Assembly: GCF_938010525.1 (NCBI RefSeq)
Contig: NZ_CALLVK010000021.1
Location: 1-64,000 of the forward strand
Reading direction: 5' to 3'
From: Abiotrophia sp938010525
Lineage (GTDB): Bacteria > Bacillota > Bacilli > Lactobacillales > Aerococcaceae
Length of the DNA: 64,000 bases
The notes under the pieces were generated by a model. That model was given only the letters and a program-made list of their open reading frames with translations, searched no databases and had not been told where the DNA came from. The position numbers were made by a program, and so were the translations under genes. Positions 7,036-14,948 of the stretch are shown here, piece after piece (positions within the stretch are counted from its first letter, which is position 1; the number at the start of each line of letters is the position of its first letter).

Positions 7036-10000
7036 TTATTCTGTTTCTTTTGGCTTATAGCTTGCAAGCCCTAAACCAGCTAAGAAGCTGAGTGCTGCAG
7101 CACTAAAGAAGAAATTACTCTCTTCCCCAGCAGCTGGTAATTGCCCCTGTTTAGCCTCATTAGCATTGCCTGTAGGGCTCTGACTAGCAGATGTAAGGCC
7201 AGGTTCAGCTGGCGTTTGCTGAGATTGACTTGAGTGAGTTGTATCTGCTTGGTTTGATCCAAGCTCAACCGCATAAAGTGAGAAGTGAGGCGCAGTCAAG
7301 ATAACCTTGCGTCCATCTTCTGACATACGGAAATCCACTGCTTGCCCTGGCTTACCTTGATCATCTAAATGATAGGCCTTGGCTACCGTCCCATCTACTG
7401 GAATGGATACTTGGGCTGGTCGTTCGATTTGAACACCTTGGCCCTTCTTATCTTGGAAATGAATCTCGTAGACCAAGACATTGTCAGCTAACCCAGGCAC
7501 CTTAACCCGTCCCACATGTAAAGACACTACTTGCTTGCCTAAACCTTCTGGTGGGATGGTGACACTAACACCCGTATCCTTGTCATTATCTTCAAAGGTC
7601 ACAGTACCATCTGGGTTGTAGGTAACATTGACTCCTTGGCTACGATAGAGCGGTACTGTCACATCAGAGTCTGTCGGATTAGTTGGTTTATCCGGCTCAG
7701 GCGCCACAGGATTAGTTGGATGATCAGGTTCTGGCGTCACGGGGTCTGCAGGACTAATCGGCAAGGTAAGACCTTCAACATTGACTGGTAGACCATGAAG
7801 ACTTTCAATATGGCCTGACTCTAACCCCGTTACACTTACCTTGTCATGCACCGATTCAGCACTAAAGAGTAGGGTTTTGTTAGAAAGCTGTGTATAGAAT
7901 CGCGCCGTCTTACCATTTGATAAGGTCAATACAGGCGAATCATTCACTAGCACTTCGTGGTCAAAATTCACTGCAAAAATCTTGCTGTCATAGTGCTCAG
8001 TATTCAAAGCCTTGACTTCATTGGCTTGTACTGGGTCTTTGGTAATAAAGTCCCAATTGACTGTCTTGTAGGATAGGGTAAAGTCATTTTGAGTCCCTTC
8101 CTTGTGTTCATAGAGAATCCCATAAACACCTGGCGATACCTCTTGAAGTGAGTTGTAGGCATAGGATCCTGGCTGAATCAAGCGATGATGAAGCCAAGTT
8201 AGGCTTCCATCCGATTCTACTCGAGCCAAACGAATGGTCCCTTCACTTCTAGAATTACCTTCCCCGTTAGCATTAGAAAGCACGATATACTCTTGTCCTT
8301 GATGGTGGGTTGAAATGGCCGCTAATTGGACATATGAATCATGGACATCTGGATAGTAATCCAATTGTTTGGCCCAGGTCTGACCGCCATCATAACTGGT
8401 AGCCACTTGCAACTGGCCAAATAAGCCACGCATGAAGAGTTTCACCTGTCCATTATCAAGTTGAACGGCTGAAGCCTCTGTATTTTGATACCAGTAATCA
8501 TTCATAGTACTTGAGTGTAAGGTGCCGTCTTCAATTGGCAAATTATCATTGACCGCCTCTCCCATTTGCCAGGTTTCTCCATGGTCATCAGAATAGATGA
8601 CACGAGCTGATTGGGAACCACTAAGGTGAGAGACAAAGTTAGTCGAATAGGTTGGCACGATAATGCGACCAGCATGTGGCCCAGTCCGAAGTACTGTTCC
8701 CGTCCCTGGTCCTACTCCTAAGAATTTCATCCAATCGGCTTTTACCATTGGGGTAATATCACGAGGCGCTGACCAGGTCTTGCCATCGTCATCACTGTAT
8801 GATAACCAGAGATAGTTGTCTTTCGCTACTCGGAAAGGTGAGGTCTTATTGCTAGTGAAGTAGACATTACCTAAGAGATTCTCACCTTGGTAGAGGTCCC
8901 CTTTATCCTCGTATTTTGGTTTTACCGGATCCACCACTACTCGATAGTCTGTCTTAGTTCCATCAGGAGCATAGACATAACCTTGTTCGCGAATAGTGTA
9001 GTGTCCCTGCTCACCTTCACGGTAAAGCACTTGATAAGTCTTTCCATCAATGGTTTGATACATGGTTTCCTTTTGCTCAGACATACCGAATATGCCTCGG
9101 CCTTCTGGGAACATATCATAAATTGAGAAAATACGTTTAGTTTTTGGATCTTGAACCAGCACTTGGTCGATTGTCACAGGAGAGGCTTGGTCTGCTCGTT
9201 CAGGGTTAGGATTATCGCGTAGGTTAGCAATATGAATACGGTCACCCCAAGTCTTACCGCCATCCTCACTACGCCGTACCACCATCCCGATATCGCCCCA
9301 GTCAGAAGCGTGAAGACGTCGTTCGTCAGCGGCAGCAATCAAAGTACCCTTATCAGTCTTAAGTAAAGCAGGAATACGATAGCTGGCAATTTCGTCAGCA
9401 TTCGGTTTACCACTATGTCCGCTCTCGAAAACGTCCTTTTTATCAGAAATCTCTGCTCCCGGAGCAGGCTCTAACTGTAAAGGTTGACGCTTGAATAGTT
9501 GGCTACGTTCCCCCACTTCTTCTTGTGATAAGGCGCGATTGTAAATAGATAAGTTACGTACTGTTAAATCACTACCCCAACGTAAGTCGGATCCTCTACG
9601 TGTATTACCAATTTGAAGATCTGTTAAATCAGGCATATCACTTAAAAATTTACCTGAAACAGGGCTAGTCCGGGACAAGACCCCATTGACATAGAGGCGA
9701 ACTTGTCCTGTTTCTTTGTTAGGATCTGGACGTTCCACTGTGAAAGTCACTGAATTCCATTGGCCTGGCGTTACTTTTAGGGGAGCATCACTATAACTTC
9801 CATAAAACTGCTCACCTTGGCGACCACGAGCTTCCACCAATGCAGTCCCATTATGAACGGCAAGGGTGAAATATTCATTTACAAATTTATTACTTGAAGC
9901 AGAAAATAGATTATAGAATTGTGGCGCCCGCTCACTCGGTTTGAATTCCATATGGATAGTGGCATTAGTCAACTTTTTCAGACTATCAAGATGCTGAGAT

Positions 10001-10419
10001 AAATCCACCCGTTGATTATTTTCTTGATTGGTTGCGACATCATTTTGGTCTAACACTTGGTTTTCACGTCCCACTTCTCGAACGATTTCATCCCGTTGAG
10101 GTTGGCTGGACTCTTCAGTTTTTTCTGAACTTGAAACTGAGCTTTCTTCCTCTGCTTTGGCGGAGCTTGCGGCAGTCGTTGGGACTTCTTCAGGATTGCT
10201 AGTTTCAGAAATCTTATTTGCGTTTTCGGAAACGTTTACATTTTCAGGTTGGCTAATAGCCTCTGTTGGGCTTGTTTGAGGGATTTCTTGGGCTGAGACA
10301 CTCGTTTGAGGTGATAAAAATAGGACATGTCCAATAACAACTGAGAAGACTCCTGTCGCTAATTTACGAATAGCGAAGCGAGACCGACGATTGAAAAGAT
10401 TTTTTGCTTGTTTACTCAT
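7036..10419 (-). CDS. cell-wall-anchored exo-alpha-sialidase (pneumococcal NanA type)
   Basis: This 1127-residue secreted enzyme releases terminal sialic acid from host glycans. It has a YSIRK-type signal peptide (RRSRFAIRKLATGVFSVVIG) and a Ser/Glu-rich linker. A lectin-like CBM40/LamG domain lies at about 140-300 and a GH33 beta-propeller at about 330-790. The propeller shows YRIP at about 347, a catalytic Asp in SDWGDIG, four Asp boxes (such as SEDGGKTW and SDDDGKTW), Glu in QNTEAS and Tyr in AYNSLQE. A Pro-rich repeat (PEPDHPTNP, PEPDKPTNP) leads to an extra beta-rich domain at about 860-1010. The C-terminus carries an LPAAG sorting signal at 1094-1098, a hydrophobic span and a charged tail. 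The GGAGG-backed ATG at 10417-10419 is preferred to an upstream in-frame codon. It is the last gene of the operon. Confidence 0.96.
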   Translation of the reverse strand: MSKQAKNLFNRRSRFAIRKLATGVFSVVIGHVLFLSPQTSVSAQEIPQTSPTEAISQPENVNVSENANKISETSNPEEVPTTAASSAKAEEESSVSSSEKTEESSQPQRDEIVREVGRENQVLDQNDVATNQENNQRVDLSQHLDSLKKLTNATIHMEFKPSERAPQFYNLFSASSNKFVNEYFTLAVHNGTALVEARGRQGEQFYGSYSDAPLKVTPGQWNSVTFTVERPDPNKETGQVRLYVNGVLSRTSPVSGKFLSDMPDLTDLQIGNTRRGSDLRWGSDLTVRNLSIYNRALSQEEVGERSQLFKRQPLQLEPAPGAEISDKKDVFESGHSGKPNADEIASYRIPALLKTDKGTLIAAADERRLHASDWGDIGMVVRRSEDGGKTWGDRIHIANLRDNPNPERADQASPVTIDQVLVQDPKTKRIFSIYDMFPEGRGIFGMSEQKETMYQTIDGKTYQVLYREGEQGHYTIREQGYVYAPDGTKTDYRVVVDPVKPKYEDKGDLYQGENLLGNVYFTSNKTSPFRVAKDNYLWLSYSDDDGKTWSAPRDITPMVKADWMKFLGVGPGTGTVLRTGPHAGRIIVPTYSTNFVSHLSGSQSARVIYSDDHGETWQMGEAVNDNLPIEDGTLHSSTMNDYWYQNTEASAVQLDNGQVKLFMRGLFGQLQVATSYDGGQTWAKQLDYYPDVHDSYVQLAAISTHHQGQEYIVLSNANGEGNSRSEGTIRLARVESDGSLTWLHHRLIQPGSYAYNSLQEVSPGVYGILYEHKEGTQNDFTLSYKTVNWDFITKDPVQANEVKALNTEHYDSKIFAVNFDHEVLVNDSPVLTLSNGKTARFYTQLSNKTLLFSAESVHDKVSVTGLESGHIESLHGLPVNVEGLTLPISPADPVTPEPDHPTNPVAPEPDKPTNPTDSDVTVPLYRSQGVNVTYNPDGTVTFEDNDKDTGVSVTIPPEGLGKQVVSLHVGRVKVPGLADNVLVYEIHFQDKKGQGVQIERPAQVSIPVDGTVAKAYHLDDQGKPGQAVDFRMSEDGRKVILTAPHFSLYAVELGSNQADTTHSSQSQQTPAEPGLTSASQSPTGNANEAKQGQLPAAGEESNFFFSAAALSFLAGLGLASYKPKETE

Positions 10420-10471
10420 GCTAAGCCTCCAAATTATAGGGATTTTGGGTTGCTGATACGACAAAATCTGG

Positions 10472-10509
10472 CTACCAGGGTATCTAGCATAAAGCTAGCA
10501 CCCTAGTAG
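10472..10509 (-). other. hairpin between lyase and sialidase genes
   Basis: An imperfect stem pairs CTAC-AGGGT-CTAGC with GCTAG-ACCCT-GTAG around an ATAAA loop. On the transcript it lies after the lyase stop and before the sialidase ribosome site. No clear T-run follows, so partial termination or mRNA end protection is more likely than full termination. Confidence 0.6.
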
Positions 10510-10533
10510 TCAGGTCTTGCATAGTGTGAGTGC

Positions 10534-11451
10534 TTATTTAACAAATTCCGCCCGAGCGGCTTGGATCATAGCGTGCGCCTTGTCAACAACGGCTAGGTCT
10601 TCTGGGCCAACACCTGTTAATGGTGGGCGGACAGAACCACAGTTGAGACCTTCGCGCTTGAGGATTTCTTTCTGTACGGCGTAGAGGTTAGCTTTACCAC
10701 TTACCAAGGTGAAGATGATTTCATCAATGCGGCCTTGAATGGTAAAGGCCAGAGCTAAATCGCCTGCTTCTAGAGCTGCATTAGCGGCTAAGAAGAGTTC
10801 TGGCATTACCCCATAGGTACCACCAATCCCGCCGTCAGCCCCCATAACACGACCGCCGATGAATTGCTCATCTGGACCATTGAAAACGACGACTTCGCGG
10901 TCACCAGCTGTCAACTTCCAAGTGATTAAGTCTTGGACTGGCATGGAAGAGTTCTTAACTCCAATCACTTTAGGATTTTCCAACATGGACTTAAACATGC
11001 TAGGAGTCAAGGCATAGCCTGACAGTTGCGGAATGTTGTAAATGATGAAGTCAAGTTCTGTTGCATCAATCATGGCATTCCAGTAATCCTTAATGGAATG
11101 TTCTGGTAGGCGGAAGTAAATTGGTGGGATGGCTGCTAAGGCATCTACTCCTAGACTTTCCGCATGCTTAGCTAACTCAACAGAATCGCGCGTAGAGGCA
11201 GCCGCTACATGGGCAATGATGGTCATCTTGCCACCAACTGCCTTCATGACATTTTCTAAGACCAACTTGCGCTCTTCCACATTTTGGTAGATACACTCTC
11301 CAGACGAACCGCCAACGTAGAGACCCTTGACCCCTACTTCCAAGTAATGCTTAGCTAGGGCTTGGGTGCGTTCTGGACTGATATTGCCTTCATCGTCATA
11401 GCAGGCATAGAAGGCTGGGATAATTCCTTTGTACTTATCGAATTTTGACAC
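10534..11451 (-). CDS. nanA: N-acetylneuraminate lyase
   Basis: This cytoplasmic class I aldolase splits Neu5Ac into N-acetylmannosamine and pyruvate. The 305-residue length is that of the DapA/NanA family. The Schiff-base lysine is K166 in IGVKNSS and the catalytic tyrosine Y138 in IIYNIP. The substrate carboxylate motif GGSSGE lies at about 47-52. The start codon is GTG, with AAAGGAGT nine bases ahead. It sits 17 bases after the YhcH-like gene and upstream of the sialidase gene. The symbol follows E. coli use; in pneumococcus nanA instead means the sialidase. Confidence 0.96.
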   Translation of the reverse strand: MSKFDKYKGIIPAFYACYDDEGNISPERTQALAKHYLEVGVKGLYVGGSSGECIYQNVEERKLVLENVMKAVGGKMTIIAHVAAASTRDSVELAKHAESLGVDALAAIPPIYFRLPEHSIKDYWNAMIDATELDFIIYNIPQLSGYALTPSMFKSMLENPKVIGVKNSSMPVQDLITWKLTAGDREVVVFNGPDEQFIGGRVMGADGGIGGTYGVMPELFLAANAALEAGDLALAFTIQGRIDEIIFTLVSGKANLYAVQKEILKREGLNCGSVRPPLTGVGPEDLAVVDKAHAMIQAARAEFVK

Positions 11452-11468
11452 GTTTAAGACTCCTTTGG

Positions 11469-11912
11469 TTATGCAACCGGTAATTTAATAACTAACTTTT
11501 TATAAGCACTAACCTGGCCCAAATGGCGGGCAGGCTTATGTGCATCTTCTGGAAAAACTACACAAGCTTGTCCAGGATAGAGTTTGACAATAGTATGGAT
11601 GGGACCATCCAAAAAGGCAATGTCCTTATCGGCATCATAGGCAGTGACTTCATTCAGCTGACATGTAGGGGCCACAATGAGATATTCATGGCCTTCAAGC
11701 GGGACATGGATGTCTAACCATTTCTGATGGGCTTCATAATGCGATTCATCAACTGCACCTAGCTCTCCATCTTGGATGAAGAAGTAGCCACCTTCAAAGT
11801 CGTAACGCCCAATAGCTTGTTGAGCTAGACCATTAAATGTATCGAGTGCTGCTTTAATATGGGGAATTCGGTCGCTATATTCTTGAAGACCTTGTAAATG
11901 ATCTACAATCAT
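11469..11912 (-). CDS. YhcH/YjgK/YiaL family protein, likely sialic acid anomerase (NanQ-like)
   Basis: This 147-residue cupin-like protein belongs to the DUF386 family. E. coli members of the family (NanQ) speed the conversion of alpha-Neu5Ac, the form released by sialidase, into the open-chain form used by the lyase. Family features include YEAHQKWLDIHVPLEGHE and FPEDAHKPARH, where the His and Glu residues would bind metal. Its position directly before the lyase gene supports this role. GGAGGTG sets the start. Anomerase function is inferred from the family and context. Confidence 0.88.
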   Translation of the reverse strand: MIVDHLQGLQEYSDRIPHIKAALDTFNGLAQQAIGRYDFEGGYFFIQDGELGAVDESHYEAHQKWLDIHVPLEGHEYLIVAPTCQLNEVTAYDADKDIAFLDGPIHTIVKLYPGQACVVFPEDAHKPARHLGQVSAYKKLVIKLPVA

Positions 11913-11941
11913 CTTTTCACCTCCTCTTTGCCGAAAATTGC

Positions 11942-12265
11942 TTATTTATCTGTATCTAAGGCTTCTTCGCGAGGATCGTGCAAGGGTCGCCCGCGTCGAA
12001 TGAGAAAGAGTACCAAATTATAGGTGACACTAGCCGCCACAATTGGCATATAGGTAAAGAGATAATTCTGTAGGAACATGTCTGCCGTAAATTGTTTTAA
12101 GGCGACCATCCCCATGAGAATAATAATGGCTACCGCATTGATAATGAGTGGCGCCGTATAGTAACGCTTGGCTACTCGGTTAATCAGGTAGGTTGCCAAA
12201 ACCGACAAGCCCATGAAGAAGATTCCATAGAAGAACCAACCAATAATCAGTTGCTCCAGGGTCAT
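11942..12265 (-). CDS. small membrane protein of the sialic-acid operon
   Basis: This protein of about 107 residues has three predicted membrane spans (about residues 5-28, 38-58 and 66-88) and a short charged tail. I do not recognise a domain. Its place between nanE and the anomerase gene, co-directional and closely spaced, suggests a role in sialic acid uptake or handling, perhaps as an accessory to the ABC importer. The ATG at 12263-12265 is chosen because the earlier in-frame GTG is part of the AAAGGAG ribosome site. Confidence 0.75.
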   Translation of the reverse strand: MTLEQLIIGWFFYGIFFMGLSVLATYLINRVAKRYYTAPLIINAVAIIILMGMVALKQFTADMFLQNYLFTYMPIVAASVTYNLVLFLIRRGRPLHDPREEALDTDK

Positions 12266-12297
12266 ATCAGGCACTCCTTTCTCTTTCTTACATTTCT

Positions 12298-12993
12298 TTA
12301 GTTTACTACGCTAACGAAGCGTTTAGCAATTTCTAGTGGTCGCGTAATAGCGCCACCTACAACAGCTGTGTGAATCCCTTGGGCGAAAGCTGTTGCTAGG
12401 TCCTCTGGCGAATGAATTTTACCTTCAGCCACAATTGGAGTATGGGTTTGTTCCACTAAGGCCTTCATTAGTTCGAAGTTAGGACCCGTAGTTTGGCCTT
12501 CCGTATACGGTGTATAACCATTCATGGTGGTCCCAATCAAGTCAAAACCTAGACGTTCAGCATTCAGTCCCTCTTCCAAAGTGGAAATATCGGCCATCAG
12601 CAATTGATTAGGGTATTTTGCCTTGATTTGAGCGATGAACTCGTCCAAGGTCTCCCCAGCACGCTCACGTAAGGTAGCATCTAAGGCAATGATATCGGAA
12701 CCAACTGCTACTAACTCATCCACTTCTTTCATGGTGGCGGTAATGTAGGAACCATAGCCTGGATAAGCTCGCTTAATAATTCCAATCACTGGTACATCAA
12801 AAGCTTCCTTAATCTGGGCAATATCGGTGATCCCTTGGGCACGGATACCGACGGCTCCAGCTTCAATAGCTGCTTTGGCCATAAGAACCATGACCCCACC
12901 TTCTTCTCGGTAGAGCGGTTCGCCAGGTAAAGCCTGACAGGAAATAATCAGTTTTCCTTTTAATCGTTCAATCGTTGGATGCATTGTGCTCAC
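12298..12993 (-). CDS. nanE: N-acetylmannosamine-6-phosphate 2-epimerase NanE
   Basis: This TIM-barrel enzyme turns ManNAc-6-phosphate into GlcNAc-6-phosphate, the last sialic-acid-specific step. Family motifs are LIISCQALPGEPL near the N-terminus, GIIKRAYPG with the catalytic lysine, ALDATLRERAG, and VAEGKIHSPED with VVGGAITRP at the phosphate site. The annotated GTG start overlaps the permease stop by one base. An ATG three codons on, 12 bases after GAAAGG, is an equally good start and would remove the overlap. Downstream nagA/nagB-type genes are not in the window. Confidence 0.95.
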   Translation of the reverse strand: MSTMHPTIERLKGKLIISCQALPGEPLYREEGGVMVLMAKAAIEAGAVGIRAQGITDIAQIKEAFDVPVIGIIKRAYPGYGSYITATMKEVDELVAVGSDIIALDATLRERAGETLDEFIAQIKAKYPNQLLMADISTLEEGLNAERLGFDLIGTTMNGYTPYTEGQTTGPNFELMKALVEQTHTPIVAEGKIHSPEDLATAFAQGIHTAVVGGAITRPLEIAKRFVSVVN

Positions 12994-13826
12994 TATCCTT
13001 TCACCGCCCCGACTGTAATACCTTGGGCAAAGAAGCTTTGGAACATCAGGAAGACAATAATCATTGGCAAGGAAGCCAAGAGCGCACCAGCCATGAGGAC
13101 CCCATAGTTAAGAGAGAACTCAGCAGATTGAGCCATAGATGCCAAACCTAAAGGCAAAGTCTTCATTGTTTCTGAGTTAGTGAATACCAATTGAGAGAAA
13201 TAGTCGTTCCAAGAGGAAATGAAGGTGAAGATAGCCAAGGCACCAATACCTGGTTTAACAATTGGTAAGACGATATTGACAAATTTCTTGATTTCGCCAC
13301 ATCCGTCAATGTCTGCAGATTCTAGGAGAGAATCAGGTACAGAGTGGGAGAATTGCTTCATGAGGAAGATCCCGAATGGCCAACCGACAGCAGGTAAAAT
13401 CAAGGCACGGTAGGTATCCATGAGTTTGAGATCCGTAATCAATTGAAGCAAAGGAATCAAGATAACTTGTTTTGGCAAGGCCATGGCCGCGATAAATACG
13501 GCAAAGAGTAAGCCAGCGCCTGGGAAACGTTTCTTAGCTAAGGCATAACCAGCTAAGGAAGCCGTCGTGCAGACCAAGATGGTTGTTACCACTGAAACGA
13601 ATACAGAGTTGAAGAACCAACGTGCAGTCAGTGGCACTAGGAGTGATTTGAAGTTATCTAAAGTTGGGCTCATCGGGAACCATTCTGGTGGGATGGCAAT
13701 GGCGACGTCTTGAACCTTAAAGGCACCTGTTGCAATCCAATAGAATGGGAAGATGAAGAAAATGGTCAAGAATGCCAACAATGTGAAAGAAATAATGTTG
13801 TAGAGACCGAATTTTTTGAATTCCAT
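12993..13826 (-). CDS. ABC sugar transporter permease (MalG type), sialic acid uptake
   Basis: This 277-residue inner permease has six membrane spans of the CUT1 family. The EAA loop that contacts the ATPase reads ESADIDGCGEIKKFVNIVLPIVKPG at about 185-210. It pairs with the permease encoded just upstream and the binding protein beyond. Given the flanking nan genes, it most likely imports sialic acid, like pneumococcal SatABC. There is no ATPase gene in the operon, so a shared ATPase of the MsmK/MalK type encoded elsewhere is expected. Confidence 0.9.
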   Translation of the reverse strand: MEFKKFGLYNIISFTLLAFLTIFFIFPFYWIATGAFKVQDVAIAIPPEWFPMSPTLDNFKSLLVPLTARWFFNSVFVSVVTTILVCTTASLAGYALAKKRFPGAGLLFAVFIAAMALPKQVILIPLLQLITDLKLMDTYRALILPAVGWPFGIFLMKQFSHSVPDSLLESADIDGCGEIKKFVNIVLPIVKPGIGALAIFTFISSWNDYFSQLVFTNSETMKTLPLGLASMAQSAEFSLNYGVLMAGALLASLPMIIVFLMFQSFFAQGITVGAVKG

Positions 13827-13845
13827 GTTAAATCGTCACCTCTTC

Positions 13846-14727
13846 CTAATCAATATCGCGGTTGAAGTATTTGTATTGAACAGCCGAGATTAAAGCAATA
13901 ATCAAGGCTAGCACAACACCCCATGCAGAGGCTTGGCCAAAGGATTGCTGCTTAATCCCCATTTCATAGACTTGGTACATGATGGTGCTTGTCGCATAGT
14001 TAGGACCACCAGAAGTCATCAATTGGATTAAGGCAAAGATTTGGAAGCTGTTGATGGTGGTTGTCACCACAATATAAAGGGTCGTTGGCATAATCAATGG
14101 CCAAATAATGTTTTTGAAGATGGTCCAGTTGTTGGCACCGTCAATCTTAGCAGACTCGAGCAGTTCCACTGGAACGTTCCCTAAAGCTGCAATATAGAGA
14201 ATAATCGGCTGACCAATACTGGTCGTAATTAGAACGGCAATGACTGCGTAAATAGCAGTAGAGGCGTTCCCTAACCATTGGACATTACCTTCAATGACAT
14301 TCATGGATTTGAGAATATAATTGAGAATCCCAAAGTCTGGGTTGTAAATCCACAACCATACCACTGTAATCGACACAACTGAGGATACAGCTGGCAAGTA
14401 GAAGACGCCACGGAAGAAGCTCCGTACATGAGCTGATTTGTTATAGATGTTAATGGCGATAAAGAGTGATAAGACTACTACAATTGGCACTGCAATTGCT
14501 ACGATAAAAATCGTGTTACTTAAGGACTTGATAAAAGTCTGGTCGCCTAAGAGCTTAGTGTAGTTGTCTAAGCCTACAAAGCTAACTCTCCGCCCTCTAT
14601 ACTTGAGCAAGGACATGTAAATCCCGCGTAACATTGGATAGAGTACGAAAGTCAGGAAGAAGGCCATAGCAGGTGCAATGAAGAGATAGGCGCTAAAGTC
14701 GTACTTTCTTCTTAATTTGGCTAACAT
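13846..14727 (-). CDS. ABC sugar transporter permease (MalF type), sialic acid uptake
   Basis: This 293-residue membrane permease is of the CUT1 family. The N-terminal YLFIAPAMAFFLTFVLYPM span and the EAA motif ELLESAKIDGANNWTIFKNI at about 205-225 are typical. It precedes the second permease by 19 bases. An unusually long hairpin (14764-14908) separates it from the binding protein gene upstream. Function in sialic acid import is inferred from operon context and the resemblance of the whole gene order to pneumococcal sat loci. Confidence 0.9.
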   Translation of the reverse strand: MLAKLRRKYDFSAYLFIAPAMAFFLTFVLYPMLRGIYMSLLKYRGRRVSFVGLDNYTKLLGDQTFIKSLSNTIFIVAIAVPIVVVLSLFIAINIYNKSAHVRSFFRGVFYLPAVSSVVSITVVWLWIYNPDFGILNYILKSMNVIEGNVQWLGNASTAIYAVIAVLITTSIGQPIILYIAALGNVPVELLESAKIDGANNWTIFKNIIWPLIMPTTLYIVVTTTINSFQIFALIQLMTSGGPNYATSTIMYQVYEMGIKQQSFGQASAWGVVLALIIALISAVQYKYFNRDID

Positions 14728-14763
14728 AGAGATCTCCTTTCGAGAGAATAATTCATAATAAAA

Positions 14764-14908
14764 GGGACAAATCGGCTACCCTAGGTCGCGATCACTATAA
14801 ACGACTACTCCCAAACTCCCGCTAGTCCAAAATATTGGGCGCTTGGGAGTAGGATGTTTATATTAGTCGCACGCGAGAACCTGGTCCGGGTAGCGCTAGA
14901 TTTGTCCC
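14764..14908 (-). other. 145-base imperfect hairpin between binding-protein and permease genes
   Basis: The two halves of this gap are near-complete inverted copies. GGGACAAATC pairs with GATTTGTCCC, GCTACCC with GGGTAGC, TATAAAC with GTTTATA, and CTACTCCCAA with TTGGGAGTAG, with small bulges between. It lies wholly between two operon genes. It may protect the 3' end of the binding-protein message, as the malE-malF REP does, or be a small palindromic mobile element. No clear target duplication is seen. Confidence 0.8.
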
Positions 14909-14948
14909 AGTAAATCAAGCACTCTCTGAATTCAGATTATAGTGTGGC

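Noticed and set aside
10430..10440. TATAAT just upstream of the sialidase start on the minus strand
   Set aside because: Transcription would begin inside the ribosome binding site, so it is unlikely to be a promoter.
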